A stretch of DNA of 64,000 nt from Flavobacterium sp. CS20 (lineage in GTDB: Bacteria; Bacteroidota; Bacteroidia; Flavobacteriales; Flavobacteriaceae), in contig NZ_CP073015.1 of assembly GCF_018080005.1 (NCBI RefSeq), positions 1,550,001-1,614,000 on the forward strand, in the 5' to 3' direction. The position numbers and the translations under genes were made by a program. A model generated the notes under the pieces. It made no database searches. It saw only the letters and a list, made by a program, of their open reading frames with translations, and was not told the DNA's origin. Positions 17,801 to 28,125 of this stretch are shown piece by piece (position 1 is the first letter of the stretch; each line of letters opens with the position of its first letter).

Positions 17801-19631
17801 CTAATGATTCATTTCTTCTTCTCCTTCTTGTAAAGGCACATTTTGTGGAACAAAATCTTGACCAGCAATCACATAGTCACTTTCGTCTGAATTAAGTTTA
17901 CTGTAATCGTAAGACCATCGATAAACCGTTGGCAAATCACCATACCAGTTGCCGTGAATGTGTTCTACTGGTGCAGTCCATTCTAAGGTATTTGCTTTCC
18001 ACGGGTTCTGTGTTGCCCGTTTACCGTAGAAAATAGAACTGATGAAGTTGTAAATAAACACAATTTGAGCCGCAGACGGTGATAAAAGCAAACACAGAAA
18101 TCAAAACATTGGTATCGGCCAAATCATCAAAGTATGGAAAAGCGGTGTTGGCATAGTAACGTCTTGGTAAACCTGCCATTCCAATAAAATGCATAGGAAA
18201 AAACACACCATAAGCACCTACAGCAGTCACCCAAAAATGGATGTATCCTAAGTTTTTGTTCATCATGCGCCCAAACATTTTTGGAAACCAATGATAAACA
18301 CCAGCAAACAATCCATATAGTGCAGAAATACCCATCACTAAGTGGAAGTGTGCAATAACGAAATAAGTATCGTGAACGTTGATATCTAAGGTGCTATCAC
18401 CCAAAATTATACCTGTCAATCCACCTGTAATAAAAGTAGAAACCAATCCTATGGAAAACAGCATAGCGGGATTAAATTGTAAATTTCCTTTCCACAATGT
18501 GGTAATATAATTAAAAGCTTTAACAGCTGAAGGAATTGCAATTAGTAAAGTTGTAAATGTAAACACAGATCCTAAGAAAGGATTCATCCCAGAAACAAAC
18601 ATATGGAGACCCCAAACTACGGTAGATAAAAAGGCAATTGCTAAGATAGAAACAATCATTGCACGGTAACCAAATATCGGCTTACGAGCATTAGTGGCAA
18701 TAACTTCAGAAGTAATACCTAAAGCTGGCAAAATAACAATATAAACTTCTGGGTGACCAAGAAACCAAAATAAGTGTTCATACAAAACAGGTGAACCACC
18801 TTGGTGTGCCAAGACTTCACCTTGAATATAAATATCACTCAGAAAAAAAGATGTTCCAAAACTTCTATCCATCAACAACAACAAACCTGCTGATAACAAA
18901 ACAGGGAAAGAAACAACACCTATGATAGCTGTGACAAATAATGCCCAAACGGTTAAAGGCAATCTTGTCATAGACATACCTTTGGTTCTCAAATTTATAA
19001 CTGTAACAATATAATTAAGCGAACCGAGTAAAGATGATGCAATAAATATAGTCATAGACACCAACCATAAAGTCATTCCTAAACCAGAACCGCCAATAGC
19101 TTGCGGTAGAGCACTTAAAGGTGGATAAACCGTCCAACCCGCAGATGCTGGACCTGCTTCAACAAAAAGAGATGAAATCATTATGACAGCCGATAAAAAA
19201 AACAGCCAATACGACAACATATTCAGGAAGCCTGATGCCATATCGCGAGCTCCAATTTGAAGCGGAATGAGTAAATTACTAAACGTACCACTTAAACCTG
19301 CTGTCAAAACAAAAAATACCATAATAGTACCGTGAATGGTAACCAAGGCTAAGTAAATGCCTGGATCCATCACACCATCTGTTCCAAACTTGCCCAGAAG
19401 TGCTTCAAATATCCAAAAGTTTTCACCAGGCCACGCTAATTGGAGTCTCATAAGCAGAGACATTGAAATACCAATAAAACCCATAATCAGACCTGTAATA
19501 AGATATTGCTTAGAAATCATCTTATGGTCTATACTAAAAATGTATTTTTCTATAAATGACTGTTCATGATGGTGATGTGCATGATCTTCCGCATGCTCGC
19601 CTGAATGTGCTGTTGTTGCTATTGCTGACAT
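17801..19631 (-). CDS. ctaD: Cytochrome c oxidase subunit I (frameshifted near 18076)
   Basis: This is the haem-copper core subunit of a caa3/aa3-type oxidase. The N terminus has a His-rich stretch and then SIDHKMISKQYLITGL. Twelve-helix features include GTIMVFFVLTAG, GHPEVYIVILPALG and DTYFVIAHFHLVMG. The frame breaks at about 18074-18076: one surplus base changes ...FAFIT-AAAQIVFIYNF into another frame that stops at 18021. Removing one base restores a 609-residue protein ending in the acidic EEEMNH. Such an enzyme is unlikely to be lost while the rest of the operon is intact, so a sequencing error is a real possibility. It is the last gene of the respiratory locus. Confidence 0.9.
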
Positions 19632-19650
19632 CTTTAAATTGTTTCTTTAA

Positions 19651-20712
19651 TTATTGTTTAGCTAATAATTCTCCAAAAGTTTGTTGCTCTTCAATCCATT
19701 TGTTGAATTCTTCTTCTTCTTCAACGACTATTTTCATTTGCATATTGTAATGTGTAACACCACATATTTTATTACAAAGCAAGTAGTATTCAAATTCATA
19801 ATCATCTAACTCAGAACGACCTTCTGCAATTAATTTTTTACTTCTTTCGTCGCGTATTTTGTTTATGCGTTTCACTTTCTCCAACATATAATCGCTATTT
19901 CTAATTTCATTAGAAGTTATTGTAGGTGTAAACCCAAACTCTGTAATCATACCTGGGACAACATTCATTTGAGACCTAAAGAAAGGGAAATAGGCAGAGT
20001 GCAAAACATCTTGAGAACGGAATTTAAAAATCACAGGTTTGTTGACAGGTAAGTGCAATTCGTTAACAATTACATCGTCTTTGCCATATTCATCCGTCTC
20101 ATCAACACCGAGTTGATTGACGCCTTCTATAAATCTTACATTTGCTTTGCCGAGAACATTGTCTTGACCAGCATAACGAGCTCTCCAATCAAATTGATAA
20201 GCGTATATTTCTACAACCATAGTATCTTCATCTTGCTTTGGATTCATAATTTGAGTCCAAGAAACAAGTCCGTAAATGATTAAACCTGCTAAAACAACAA
20301 CAGGAATTACGGTCCAAATAAACTCTAAGGTATTATTGTCGGCATAAAACAAAGCACGTTTTCCTTTTTTACCACGATATTTGTAAGCAAAATAATGCAA
20401 TAAAGCTTGAGTGATTACCTGAACAGTCATAATTATCCCTATTGATATAAACATTAATTGATCATAGGTAGAACCGTGATCTGATGTCGCTTCTGGTAAA
20501 TAAAACTTACTTAGATTCCAAAATGAATAAATCATCAAACCATAAAGAAACACCATAAATACAAGCATAATTTTGGCTTGTTTTTGGTTGTCTTTATCAT
20601 TGGCAATAGCACCATCATCATCTGACGGTTTTGATAATTTGTATATTTTAGATATTTGCCAAAATGTAATGGCTAAAAGTGCTAATACGATTATGATTAA
20701 AAATGCTGTCAT
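19651..20712 (-). CDS. coxB: Cytochrome c oxidase subunit II
   Basis: The protein has 353 residues with three predicted N-terminal membrane helices (from MTAFLIIIVLALLAITFW; two are usual). A periplasmic cupredoxin domain carries the CuA ligands in LCNKICGVTHYNMQM (two Cys, His, Met) and the upstream His in VLHSAYFPFFRS. The C-terminal extension is short and lacks a haem c motif; the cytochrome c partner is likely supplied by ActE or ActA of the adjacent complex. It lies 19 bp upstream of ctaD. Confidence 0.95.
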   Translation of the reverse strand: MTAFLIIIVLALLAITFWQISKIYKLSKPSDDDGAIANDKDNQKQAKIMLVFMVFLYGLMIYSFWNLSKFYLPEATSDHGSTYDQLMFISIGIIMTVQVITQALLHYFAYKYRGKKGKRALFYADNNTLEFIWTVIPVVVLAGLIIYGLVSWTQIMNPKQDEDTMVVEIYAYQFDWRARYAGQDNVLGKANVRFIEGVNQLGVDETDEYGKDDVIVNELHLPVNKPVIFKFRSQDVLHSAYFPFFRSQMNVVPGMITEFGFTPTITSNEIRNSDYMLEKVKRINKIRDERSKKLIAEGRSELDDYEFEYYLLCNKICGVTHYNMQMKIVVEEEEEFNKWIEEQQTFGELLAKQ

Positions 20713-20738
20713 ATATTTTTATCTTTCAATATTATAAT

Positions 20739-22055
20739 TTAATAATGATATTGTTGGCTTTCTTTTAAAAATGGTGAATTTTTAGGAACTAAAGGAAGTT
20801 TACTAATTCCTTTAAAGGCGAACCAAATAAATAATCCTAAGAAAAAGAGTAAACTACCGATTTCTGGAATACCAATAGCCCAAGCATCTCCTACAGTACC
20901 AGGCATTATGAGTAGGAAGAAATTAAAATAGTGACCTACTAAAATCAAAATCCCTGTCAAAACAACTAACCAATTAATTCGTTTAAAATCTGAATTCATT
21001 AAAATAAGAACTGGACCTACAAAGTTAATAGCTACAATCCCGAAAAACATCAACTTATAATTTTCAATCCTCGATACAAAATACACTGCTTCCTCTGGCA
21101 TATTAGCATACCAAATCAGCATAAATTGAGAAAACCATAAATAAGTCCAAAATATGCTAAATGCAAACATAAATTTAGCTAAATCGTGGATATGGCTGTC
21201 GTTAACTTGTTCTAACAAACCTTTTGATTTGAGATAAATACTCACTAAAGCAATAGTTGTAATAGCAGAAACAAACATACTTGCAAAGACAAACCATCCA
21301 AACAACGTGCTAAACCAGTGTGTATCAATACTCATTATCCAATCCCAAGATACTATGGCTTCAGTAATAATGAATATAGCTAAAAAGGCTATTGATAATT
21401 TGACATTTTTTTTGTATAAATTCAAGTTTAATTCATCATCTTGTTTGACAGAATTTTTGACTAATAAATGTCTAAAAAACGACCACGTAAATAAAATAAT
21501 AGCTGAACGAATAAAGAAGAATGGAATATTCAAATATGCTGATTTTTCCTGTATAACTTCATCATGAGCTACAGTTTCAGGATCCATCCATATATATAAA
21601 TGGTTGAGTTGCAAACTTGAGAGTATAAGAAATAAGAAAATCAAAATTCCACCAGGCAACATATAATTTGAAATTCCCTGCATAACTCTAAACAATAGTG
21701 GAGACCAACCAGCTTGAGACACATTTTGTATAGCGTAAAACACAAGAGCTCCAACTGCAATTAAAAAGAAAAACAACATTGGCACAAAAACGGCTGACCA
21801 AGGTCTGTTTTGCATTTGATGATAAGCATGCTCAAGATGTTCATCGCTATGAGCTTCTTCTGCACGATTTGAGCTTTGCCCTTCAACTTGATGTGTATTT
21901 GCTGTTTCAGCATGAGAATCGCCATGTTCAGCTTTGTGTTCTAATAATTCTTTAGCTTCAGCTTTTGAGCTTGGGGCTTGCCAAAAGCCATAAGCTATCC
22001 CTAAAACACCCACAACCATAAAAATGATTGCTGATAAGCGAAGTTTGTTGGACAT
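20739..22055 (-). CDS. actF: Alternative complex III subunit ActF (integral membrane, quinol-binding family)
   Basis: This is a multi-helix membrane protein of about 438 residues. The first helix is followed by a His/Glu-rich loop, then by helices around PWSAVFVPMLFFFLIAVGAL and later helices up to LLFFLGLFIWFAFKG. Order and size match subunit F of the quinol:cytochrome c/acceptor oxidoreductase (ACIII), which replaces the bc1 complex in Bacteroidota. I use the second ATG (MSNKLRLSA), three codons after the first. It lies between actE and coxB in a tight operon. Confidence 0.88.
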   Translation of the reverse strand: MSNKLRLSAIIFMVVGVLGIAYGFWQAPSSKAEAKELLEHKAEHGDSHAETANTHQVEGQSSNRAEEAHSDEHLEHAYHQMQNRPWSAVFVPMLFFFLIAVGALVFYAIQNVSQAGWSPLLFRVMQGISNYMLPGGILIFLFLILSSLQLNHLYIWMDPETVAHDEVIQEKSAYLNIPFFFIRSAIILFTWSFFRHLLVKNSVKQDDELNLNLYKKNVKLSIAFLAIFIITEAIVSWDWIMSIDTHWFSTLFGWFVFASMFVSAITTIALVSIYLKSKGLLEQVNDSHIHDLAKFMFAFSIFWTYLWFSQFMLIWYANMPEEAVYFVSRIENYKLMFFGIVAINFVGPVLILMNSDFKRINWLVVLTGILILVGHYFNFFLLIMPGTVGDAWAIGIPEIGSLLFFLGLFIWFAFKGISKLPLVPKNSPFLKESQQYHY

Positions 22056-22087
22056 TTTATACATGATAATCTATCTTATTTTGTTCT

Positions 22088-22723
22088 TTATTCAGTTATT
22101 GCGACTTCTTCTTCTACAGTATTTTCAACATCTTGTTTTGTTTCTTTCTCAGTTTCAAAAGCTCTTTCTGGTTTGCCCTCAAGCTCAGCTTTGAGTTTCA
22201 TGACATAATGGTTAACCTGCCAAAGTTCCTTTTCACTCATTTGAGAGGCATAAGATCCCATCGTGTTTATACCATAATACATAACATGATATGTACTACC
22301 TTCAGTAATTGCTCTTCCTTGGTCATCATAAGCTGGCACACCGAGTATTTTTTCTTGTTGCACTAACCAACCTTGTCCATCTCCTTTTTGACCGTGACAA
22401 GTTGCACAATATATATTAAATAATTCTTGACCTTTTTTTAAGTTTTCCTCAGAATACACTAAAGGATTTTTAAGTTCTGCTTTTGCCAAATTATAGCCTT
22501 CTGGGTTATTTTTATAATTATAAGGCAACCAACCTCTAGGAATAGTTCCTTCAACAGGCAACATGGCTTCTTGTTCGTTAGGAAATATTGTCGCTTCTTG
22601 ATATGTCTCATAGGCTAAAGACTGATACATGTCTGGAAAATACTGATAATTAGGATTGTTTTTATCAGCACATGAACTCAAGCTAAGCACAAGACAGAGT
22701 AAGATTAAAATTGAATATTTCAT
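22088..22723 (-). CDS. actE: Alternative complex III monohaem cytochrome c ActE
   Basis: The protein has 211 residues with a lipoprotein signal ending in LSLSSC (lipobox). One haem c site, CATCHGQKGDG, is followed by a Met-rich region (YYGINTMGSYASQM) that could give the axial ligand. It should sit on the periplasmic face and pass electrons towards the oxidase. Its start is 3 bp after the actD stop. The tail is Glu/Thr-rich. Confidence 0.92.
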   Translation of the reverse strand: MKYSILILLCLVLSLSSCADKNNPNYQYFPDMYQSLAYETYQEATIFPNEQEAMLPVEGTIPRGWLPYNYKNNPEGYNLAKAELKNPLVYSEENLKKGQELFNIYCATCHGQKGDGQGWLVQQEKILGVPAYDDQGRAITEGSTYHVMYYGINTMGSYASQMSEKELWQVNHYVMKLKAELEGKPERAFETEKETKQDVENTVEEEVAITE

Positions 22724-22726
22724 AGG

Positions 22727-23251
22727 TTAAGATTGTTTTAATGTAACTTCCTTAGCGCCTGTGGCTTGTAAAAACTCAGCTAGGCTCTGAACATTATTTT
22801 TTTCTCTACTAACTTCCATCAAAAAATGGTCATCGGTTGTTCTTGGGTCTGGATTTTCTGCTTTTTTAAATGGCCAAATTTTAGAACGCATATAAAATGT
22901 AATAACCATCAAGTGAGTCGCAAAAAACACTGTTAACTCAAACATAATAGGAATGAAAGCTGGCATATTTTGAAAGAATGTAAAACTTGGTTTACCACCA
23001 ATATTTCTAGGCCAATCATCTATCATTATAAAATTCATCATCCAAACAGCAACGCCAAGACCGAGAACACCATACATAAATGAAGTAATAGCTATTCGTG
23101 TTGGTTTTAAACCTGCGACTTTATCAAGACCGTGAACTGGAAATGGTGTAAATACTTCCTCAATATGATGATGAGCAGAACGGGTTTCTTTAACGGCTTT
23201 CATCAAGTGGTCATCATCTTCGTATAATGCTTGTAATGTGTAATTTGCCAT
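22727..23251 (-). CDS. actD: Alternative complex III subunit ActD (DUF3341)
   Basis: This 174-residue protein has two membrane helices (about residues 55-75 and 98-118) and the pattern HHIEEVFTPFPVHGLD near the N terminus, typical of DUF3341/ActD. In the known ACIII structure ActD is a small membrane subunit next to ActC and ActF. It lies 2 bp from actC. Confidence 0.92.
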   Translation of the reverse strand: MANYTLQALYEDDDHLMKAVKETRSAHHHIEEVFTPFPVHGLDKVAGLKPTRIAITSFMYGVLGLGVAVWMMNFIMIDDWPRNIGGKPSFTFFQNMPAFIPIMFELTVFFATHLMVITFYMRSKIWPFKKAENPDPRTTDDHFLMEVSREKNNVQSLAEFLQATGAKEVTLKQS

Positions 23252-23253
23252 AA

Positions 23254-24998
23254 TTAATTCTTGTTAAGTAAGTTAGCCTCACCTATCCAATATTTAGTTT
23301 TTGATTTCGGAAACTTTTGGATAAGTTCGTCTAATATTCTAAATTCTTTTTCAGTCATCTTTGTAACTTGCTTATAAGTATAAACCCCAATTTGATTGAG
23401 TTTTTCTTCTAAAGCAGGACCAACACCAGATAAGCGTTTCAGGTCATCTGCCATATCCTTAGATGCTTTTCCTATATTTAAAATTAAAGTCTCAACTAAA
23501 TTAGCATTTTCTTTATTAACCTTTTCTCTTTTATTTTCCTGTTCTGCTATTAGTTTTTCAAAATCGGGAAGCGGTTGTTGCTTAGGCAATTCATAAAGTT
23601 GAACATCATCACCTTGAGCTTCACGCATTGCTTTATATCGATCTCCAGATAGTTTTAAAATACTTTTAACCTCTGCTTGAGCAATTACTGGAAAAGTTCT
23701 AGAATATAACAAAAATAACACAAAGAAAAAGCCTATAGTTCCAATAAAGATACCAACATCAACAAAAGTAGGCGAAAACATTGACCAAGTTGATGGTGTA
23801 CGCCCTTTGCTTAAACAAAGTACAATAATATCAAACCGCTCAAACCACATTCCGATATTGATTACAATAGACACTAAGAATGTCCACATAATATTTCTTC
23901 TCATCTTTTTCCACCAAAGTGAAAGTGGCACAATAAGATTACATAGTATCAATGCCCAAAACGCCCACCAATAAGGTCCAGTTCTGCACCAAATGAAAGA
24001 TAAGTATAATCCTCATAAGCACTTCCAGAATACCAAGCAATAAAAAATTCAGTAATATAAGCTGTACCAACAATTCCACCGGTTACGATGATGACTTTGT
24101 TCATCATTTCAATGTGGTCAACGGTAATATAATTCTCTAAATTTGAAACTTTACGCATTATAATCAACAAGGTTTGCACCATAGCAAAACCTGAGAAAAT
24201 TGCACCGGCAACAAAATATGGTGGGAAAATTGTACTGTGCCAACCTGGAACAACCGAGGTAGCAAAGTCAAATGATACAATGGTGTGAACTGATAACACA
24301 AGTGGTGTAGCCAAACCTGCAAGGACTAAAGACACTTCTTCAAACCGTTGCCAATCTTTCATTCGTCCACTCCAGCCAAATGATAATATAGAATATATTT
24401 TTTTCTGAAATGGTAATTTTGCACGGTCTCTTATCATGGCAAAATCTGGCAACAAACCAGTGTACCAAAACACAAGTGATACCGATAGATAAGTTGAAAT
24501 TGCAAATACATCCCATAAAAGCGGTGAGTTAAAATTCACCCACAACGACCCAAATTGATTAGGAATAGGCAACACCCAATAGGCTAACCAAGGACGACCC
24601 ATATGAATAATCGGAAACAAACCTGCTTGAACAACAGCAAAAATGGTCATCGCCTCAGCAGAACGGTTTACCGCCATACGCCAGCGTTGTCTAAATAAGA
24701 GTAATACTGCCGATATCAAGGTAGCGGCGTGACCGATACCAACCCACCAAACAAAGTTGGTGATATCCCAAGCCCACTCAATAGTATTGTTGAGACCCCA
24801 AACACCAATTCCAGTGGAAACAGTATAAATGATACAACCTAATCCCCATAAAAATGCAATCAGAGCAATGGAAAAAACAATCCACCATAATTTGTTGGCT
24901 CTGCCTTCAATAGGTCTCGCAATATCAACCGTAACATCGTGATAAGACTTATCTCCGGTTACAAGCGGTTTTCTAATGGGTGCTTCGTAATGAGACAT
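23254..24998 (-). CDS. actC: Alternative complex III subunit ActC (NrfD/PsrC type), frameshifted, with C-terminal HhH-like domain
   Basis: The N-terminal 330 residues form the polytopic NrfD-like quinol-binding subunit (WLAYWVLPIPNQFGSLWVNF, GWHSTIFPPYFVAGAIFSG). The frame breaks near 23982. With one added base it continues as RTGPYWWAFWALILCNLIVP into the second frame, giving about 581 residues. After the last helix the protein carries a soluble tail with a helix-hairpin-helix-like stretch (DDLKRLSGVGPALEEKLNQI) that is not part of the core family. The break is either an assembly error or a true mutation. Confidence 0.87.
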
Positions 24999-25021
24999 AA
25001 TATATTTTCTAATTAATTAGT

Positions 25022-28000
25022 TTAAACTTCTTTTCTATTTGTGATTTTTGTTTGATAGAATACATTAGGTTTTACTCCTAAATATCCTAACAGATAGAAT
25101 TTTCTATCATCTTGTAATTTTTCATAAACTGTATTAGATTTATCATTTACATCTCCAAATACCAAGGCTCCACTATCACACGCATTGCTACAAGCGGTTT
25201 GAAATTCTTCATCTTTAACGGGTCTTCCATCACGCTTAGCATCTAATATAGATTTTTGAGTCATTTGAATACACATTGAGCATTTCTCCATCACACCTCT
25301 TGAGCGCACAGTTACATCTGGATTAAGCACCATTCTTCCCAAATCATTATTCATATGATAATCAAACTCATCATTTTTGTTATATCTAAACCAGTTGAAA
25401 CGTCTTACTTTATAAGGACAGTTGTTTCCACAATAACGTGTTCCAATACAACGGTTGTAAGTCATTTGGTTTTGACCTTGACGTCCGTGACCAATAGCTC
25501 CAACAGGACAAACCGTTTCACAAGGGGCGTGATTACAATGTTGGCACATTACAGGCTGAAACGCTACCTGAGGATTGTCAAATGACTCGTCTTCTACTCT
25601 TCTATGGTGGTCTAAAGCTCCATCTTCTTTATAGCGTTTTTGTTCTTCATCAAATGTATCGCCAGCAGAATAGTAACGATCAATACGCAACCAGTGCATA
25701 TTTCTGTTGTTTCGCACTTCTGCTTTACCAACTACTGGTACGTTATTTTCAGAATGACAAGCAATCACACAAGCTCCACATCCCGTACAAGCATTTAAAT
25801 CTATTGACAAATTAAAATGATGACCAATTGAACGGTCAAATTCTTGCCATAGATTAACCTTATTTGAATCAAAAGGATATTCTTTGTGATCTTTAGAAAA
25901 AACTGGTGTTGGATTCCATTCTTCTTTGTCTTTATTAACATAGTCGGCAAGACTGGTTTCTACAATAATGTCTTTTCGACCTGCCATCGTGTTTTGCAAT
26001 TGCAAACTGGCAAATTCGTGATTTCCTGAAGTCTTTTCTATGCTGATGCCTTGAATGTTGCTAAAGTCTTTATATAAAGGATAAGCATTCACGCCGACTT
26101 TCATTTCATCTTGTAAGCCTTCAACTTGTCCATAACCAAGGGCTAAACCAACAGAACCAGGAGCTTGACCTGGCTGAACCATAACTGGCACATTATTTAA
26201 GGTCGTTTGACCAAGTGTGATATTCACTAAATCGCCATCAATAGCACCTTTAGAGGTTACTCTATTTTCTATACCAAGTTTGTCTGCGTCAGTTTTAGAA
26301 ATCGTTAAATAATTATCCCAAGTATTTCTTGTGATTGGATCTGGGAATTCTTGAAGCCAAGGATTGTTAGCACCTTTGCCATCACCCATTGCTACTTTGG
26401 TATAAAGCGTTAATTCAAAATCACCTTTTGGCGAATTAGAATTAAAAGCACTTATCATTTGACTTAAAGATTCAGTTGTAGTTGAATTGTTTTCTGATTT
26501 TTCAGTTGAAACTTCGTTTTTAGCTTCAAAAACACCATCGTGTAAAGCTGTATTCCATTTAACACCATTGGCGTATTCACTAAAGCTATTTTTAAGATAA
26601 TCGTAATATTTTTCGTCGCTATCAGTCCATTTCAAAAGGCATTCTTGAAATTGTCTGGTATTGAATATTTTTTGAATTGTAGGTTGTGTTAAGGCAAAAT
26701 GGTTTTTGGTCATTTGCACATCTCCCCATGATTCTAAATAATGTGGTGTAGTCGCAACATATTTTGATAACATTGCTGTTTTGTGTTTTGTGGTTGCAAA
26801 ACTCACACTACATTTCACTTTCTTAAGCCCTGAAATAAATTGGTCGGCTTCAGGCAAAGCATAAGCTGGATCGACACCGCAAGAAATCAATGCACCAACT
26901 TTTCCAGCATTCATATCCTTGACTAGCGTTTTAACATCATCATCATTACCTTGTCTTATCAATCGGTAATTTTGAGTATCAATAACTTGAGATCCAAGTG
27001 CTTCGTTGATAGCCAAAGCCATTGCTTGAGCGGCTTTATCTTGAATACCTGTTACAAAAATGGCTTTGTTTCCAGCTTTTTTAAGATGTTTTACTGCTTT
27101 AGTCGTTGCTTTTTTATGTTTGTCATCAAGTTTTGGCGAGACAGAAACTTCACCAGAAATCTGTCTGTATATTTCTAAGAGTATATTTTTCTGAACACTT
27201 GGCTTAGCAGGTACGCGTTCATCGGCATTAGCACCAGTTGTTGTTAAATTGGCTTCAAATTGGATATGTTTAGACATTTTTCCGTTTTGTGGCACACGAC
27301 TTTTTGAATAGTCAGCGTCAAAACCGCCACCTTGCCAATCTCCTAAAATATCAGCACCGACAGAAACGATAGTTTCAGCTTTAGAAAAATCATAATTAGG
27401 TAATGCTCTTACGCCGTATTTAGCTTTAAACGCTTCTAACATTGAATGTTCAGAAACTGCATCGTAAGTAATATGTTTTGCCGTTGGATATTTTGCTTTA
27501 AAATCTTCAATCAATTTTTGAGTGCTTGGACTCGCAAAAGTTTGAGTTAAAAACACAATAGGCTTGCCTCCAACAGTGTCTAATTCTTTTTTTACCGCAT
27601 CATCAAAAGTTTTCCAAGTCACATCTGCACCATCAATGCTTGGATTTTGCAAACGTTTAGTATCATATAAAGATAAAACTGAAGCGTGAACTCTGGCACC
27701 ACCAGCGACTTTAGCTTTAGACTTATCATTCCACTCAATTTTTATAGGTCTTCCTTCGCGGGTTTTAACCAAAACGCTTGAAAAGTCAAACCCATCAGCC
27801 ATAGTCGTGGCATAATAGTTTGCTACGCCAGGCACGATACGTTCTGGCTGAAACACATAAGGAATCGACTTAATCACAGGACCTTCACAAGTCGCTAAAG
27901 TAGCAGCCGCTGTGCTAAAACCGACATACTTTAAAAAATCTCTTCGGCTTGTAGAAGATTCATCTTGAGATTCTTCTTCTCTGATCTGCGATTTGCTCGG

Positions 28001-28099
28001 TAAATCCTCAGTAAATTCTTTGGTTTGAAGAGCCTCAACTACAGAGCTATCAGCGTTGAGCTCTTCAGGGTTTTTCCAGTATTTTTTATTTGAAGACAT
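25022..28099 (-). CDS. actB: Alternative complex III subunit ActB (molybdopterin-like/Fe-S fusion)
   Basis: The protein has about 1025 residues. The N-terminal region carries a Tat-like motif (SRRDFLKYVGFSTAAATLA). A long domain resembles molybdopterin oxidoreductases but in this family does not bind the cofactor. The C-terminal ferredoxin domain has clusters CTGCGACVIACHSENNVP, CQHCNHAPCETVCP, CIGTRYCGNNCP and CSMCIQ, giving three [4Fe-4S] and one [3Fe-4S] sites in known ACIII. I start at MSSNKKYWKNPEEL (28099), because the longer frame would run into actA. Confidence 0.93.
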   Translation of the reverse strand: MSSNKKYWKNPEELNADSSVVEALQTKEFTEDLPSKSQIREEESQDESSTSRRDFLKYVGFSTAAATLATCEGPVIKSIPYVFQPERIVPGVANYYATTMADGFDFSSVLVKTREGRPIKIEWNDKSKAKVAGGARVHASVLSLYDTKRLQNPSIDGADVTWKTFDDAVKKELDTVGGKPIVFLTQTFASPSTQKLIEDFKAKYPTAKHITYDAVSEHSMLEAFKAKYGVRALPNYDFSKAETIVSVGADILGDWQGGGFDADYSKSRVPQNGKMSKHIQFEANLTTTGANADERVPAKPSVQKNILLEIYRQISGEVSVSPKLDDKHKKATTKAVKHLKKAGNKAIFVTGIQDKAAQAMALAINEALGSQVIDTQNYRLIRQGNDDDVKTLVKDMNAGKVGALISCGVDPAYALPEADQFISGLKKVKCSVSFATTKHKTAMLSKYVATTPHYLESWGDVQMTKNHFALTQPTIQKIFNTRQFQECLLKWTDSDEKYYDYLKNSFSEYANGVKWNTALHDGVFEAKNEVSTEKSENNSTTTESLSQMISAFNSNSPKGDFELTLYTKVAMGDGKGANNPWLQEFPDPITRNTWDNYLTISKTDADKLGIENRVTSKGAIDGDLVNITLGQTTLNNVPVMVQPGQAPGSVGLALGYGQVEGLQDEMKVGVNAYPLYKDFSNIQGISIEKTSGNHEFASLQLQNTMAGRKDIIVETSLADYVNKDKEEWNPTPVFSKDHKEYPFDSNKVNLWQEFDRSIGHHFNLSIDLNACTGCGACVIACHSENNVPVVGKAEVRNNRNMHWLRIDRYYSAGDTFDEEQKRYKEDGALDHHRRVEDESFDNPQVAFQPVMCQHCNHAPCETVCPVGAIGHGRQGQNQMTYNRCIGTRYCGNNCPYKVRRFNWFRYNKNDEFDYHMNNDLGRMVLNPDVTVRSRGVMEKCSMCIQMTQKSILDAKRDGRPVKDEEFQTACSNACDSGALVFGDVNDKSNTVYEKLQDDRKFYLLGYLGVKPNVFYQTKITNRKEV

Positions 28100-28125
28100 A
28101 TAAGAGTAAGTATTTCTATGGTTGA

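Noticed and set aside
17701..17895. Plus-strand frame of 64 codons over the 3' end of ctaD
   Set aside because: Its coding potential is a shadow of the conserved ctaD C terminus on the minus strand, and the frame has no recognisable domain.
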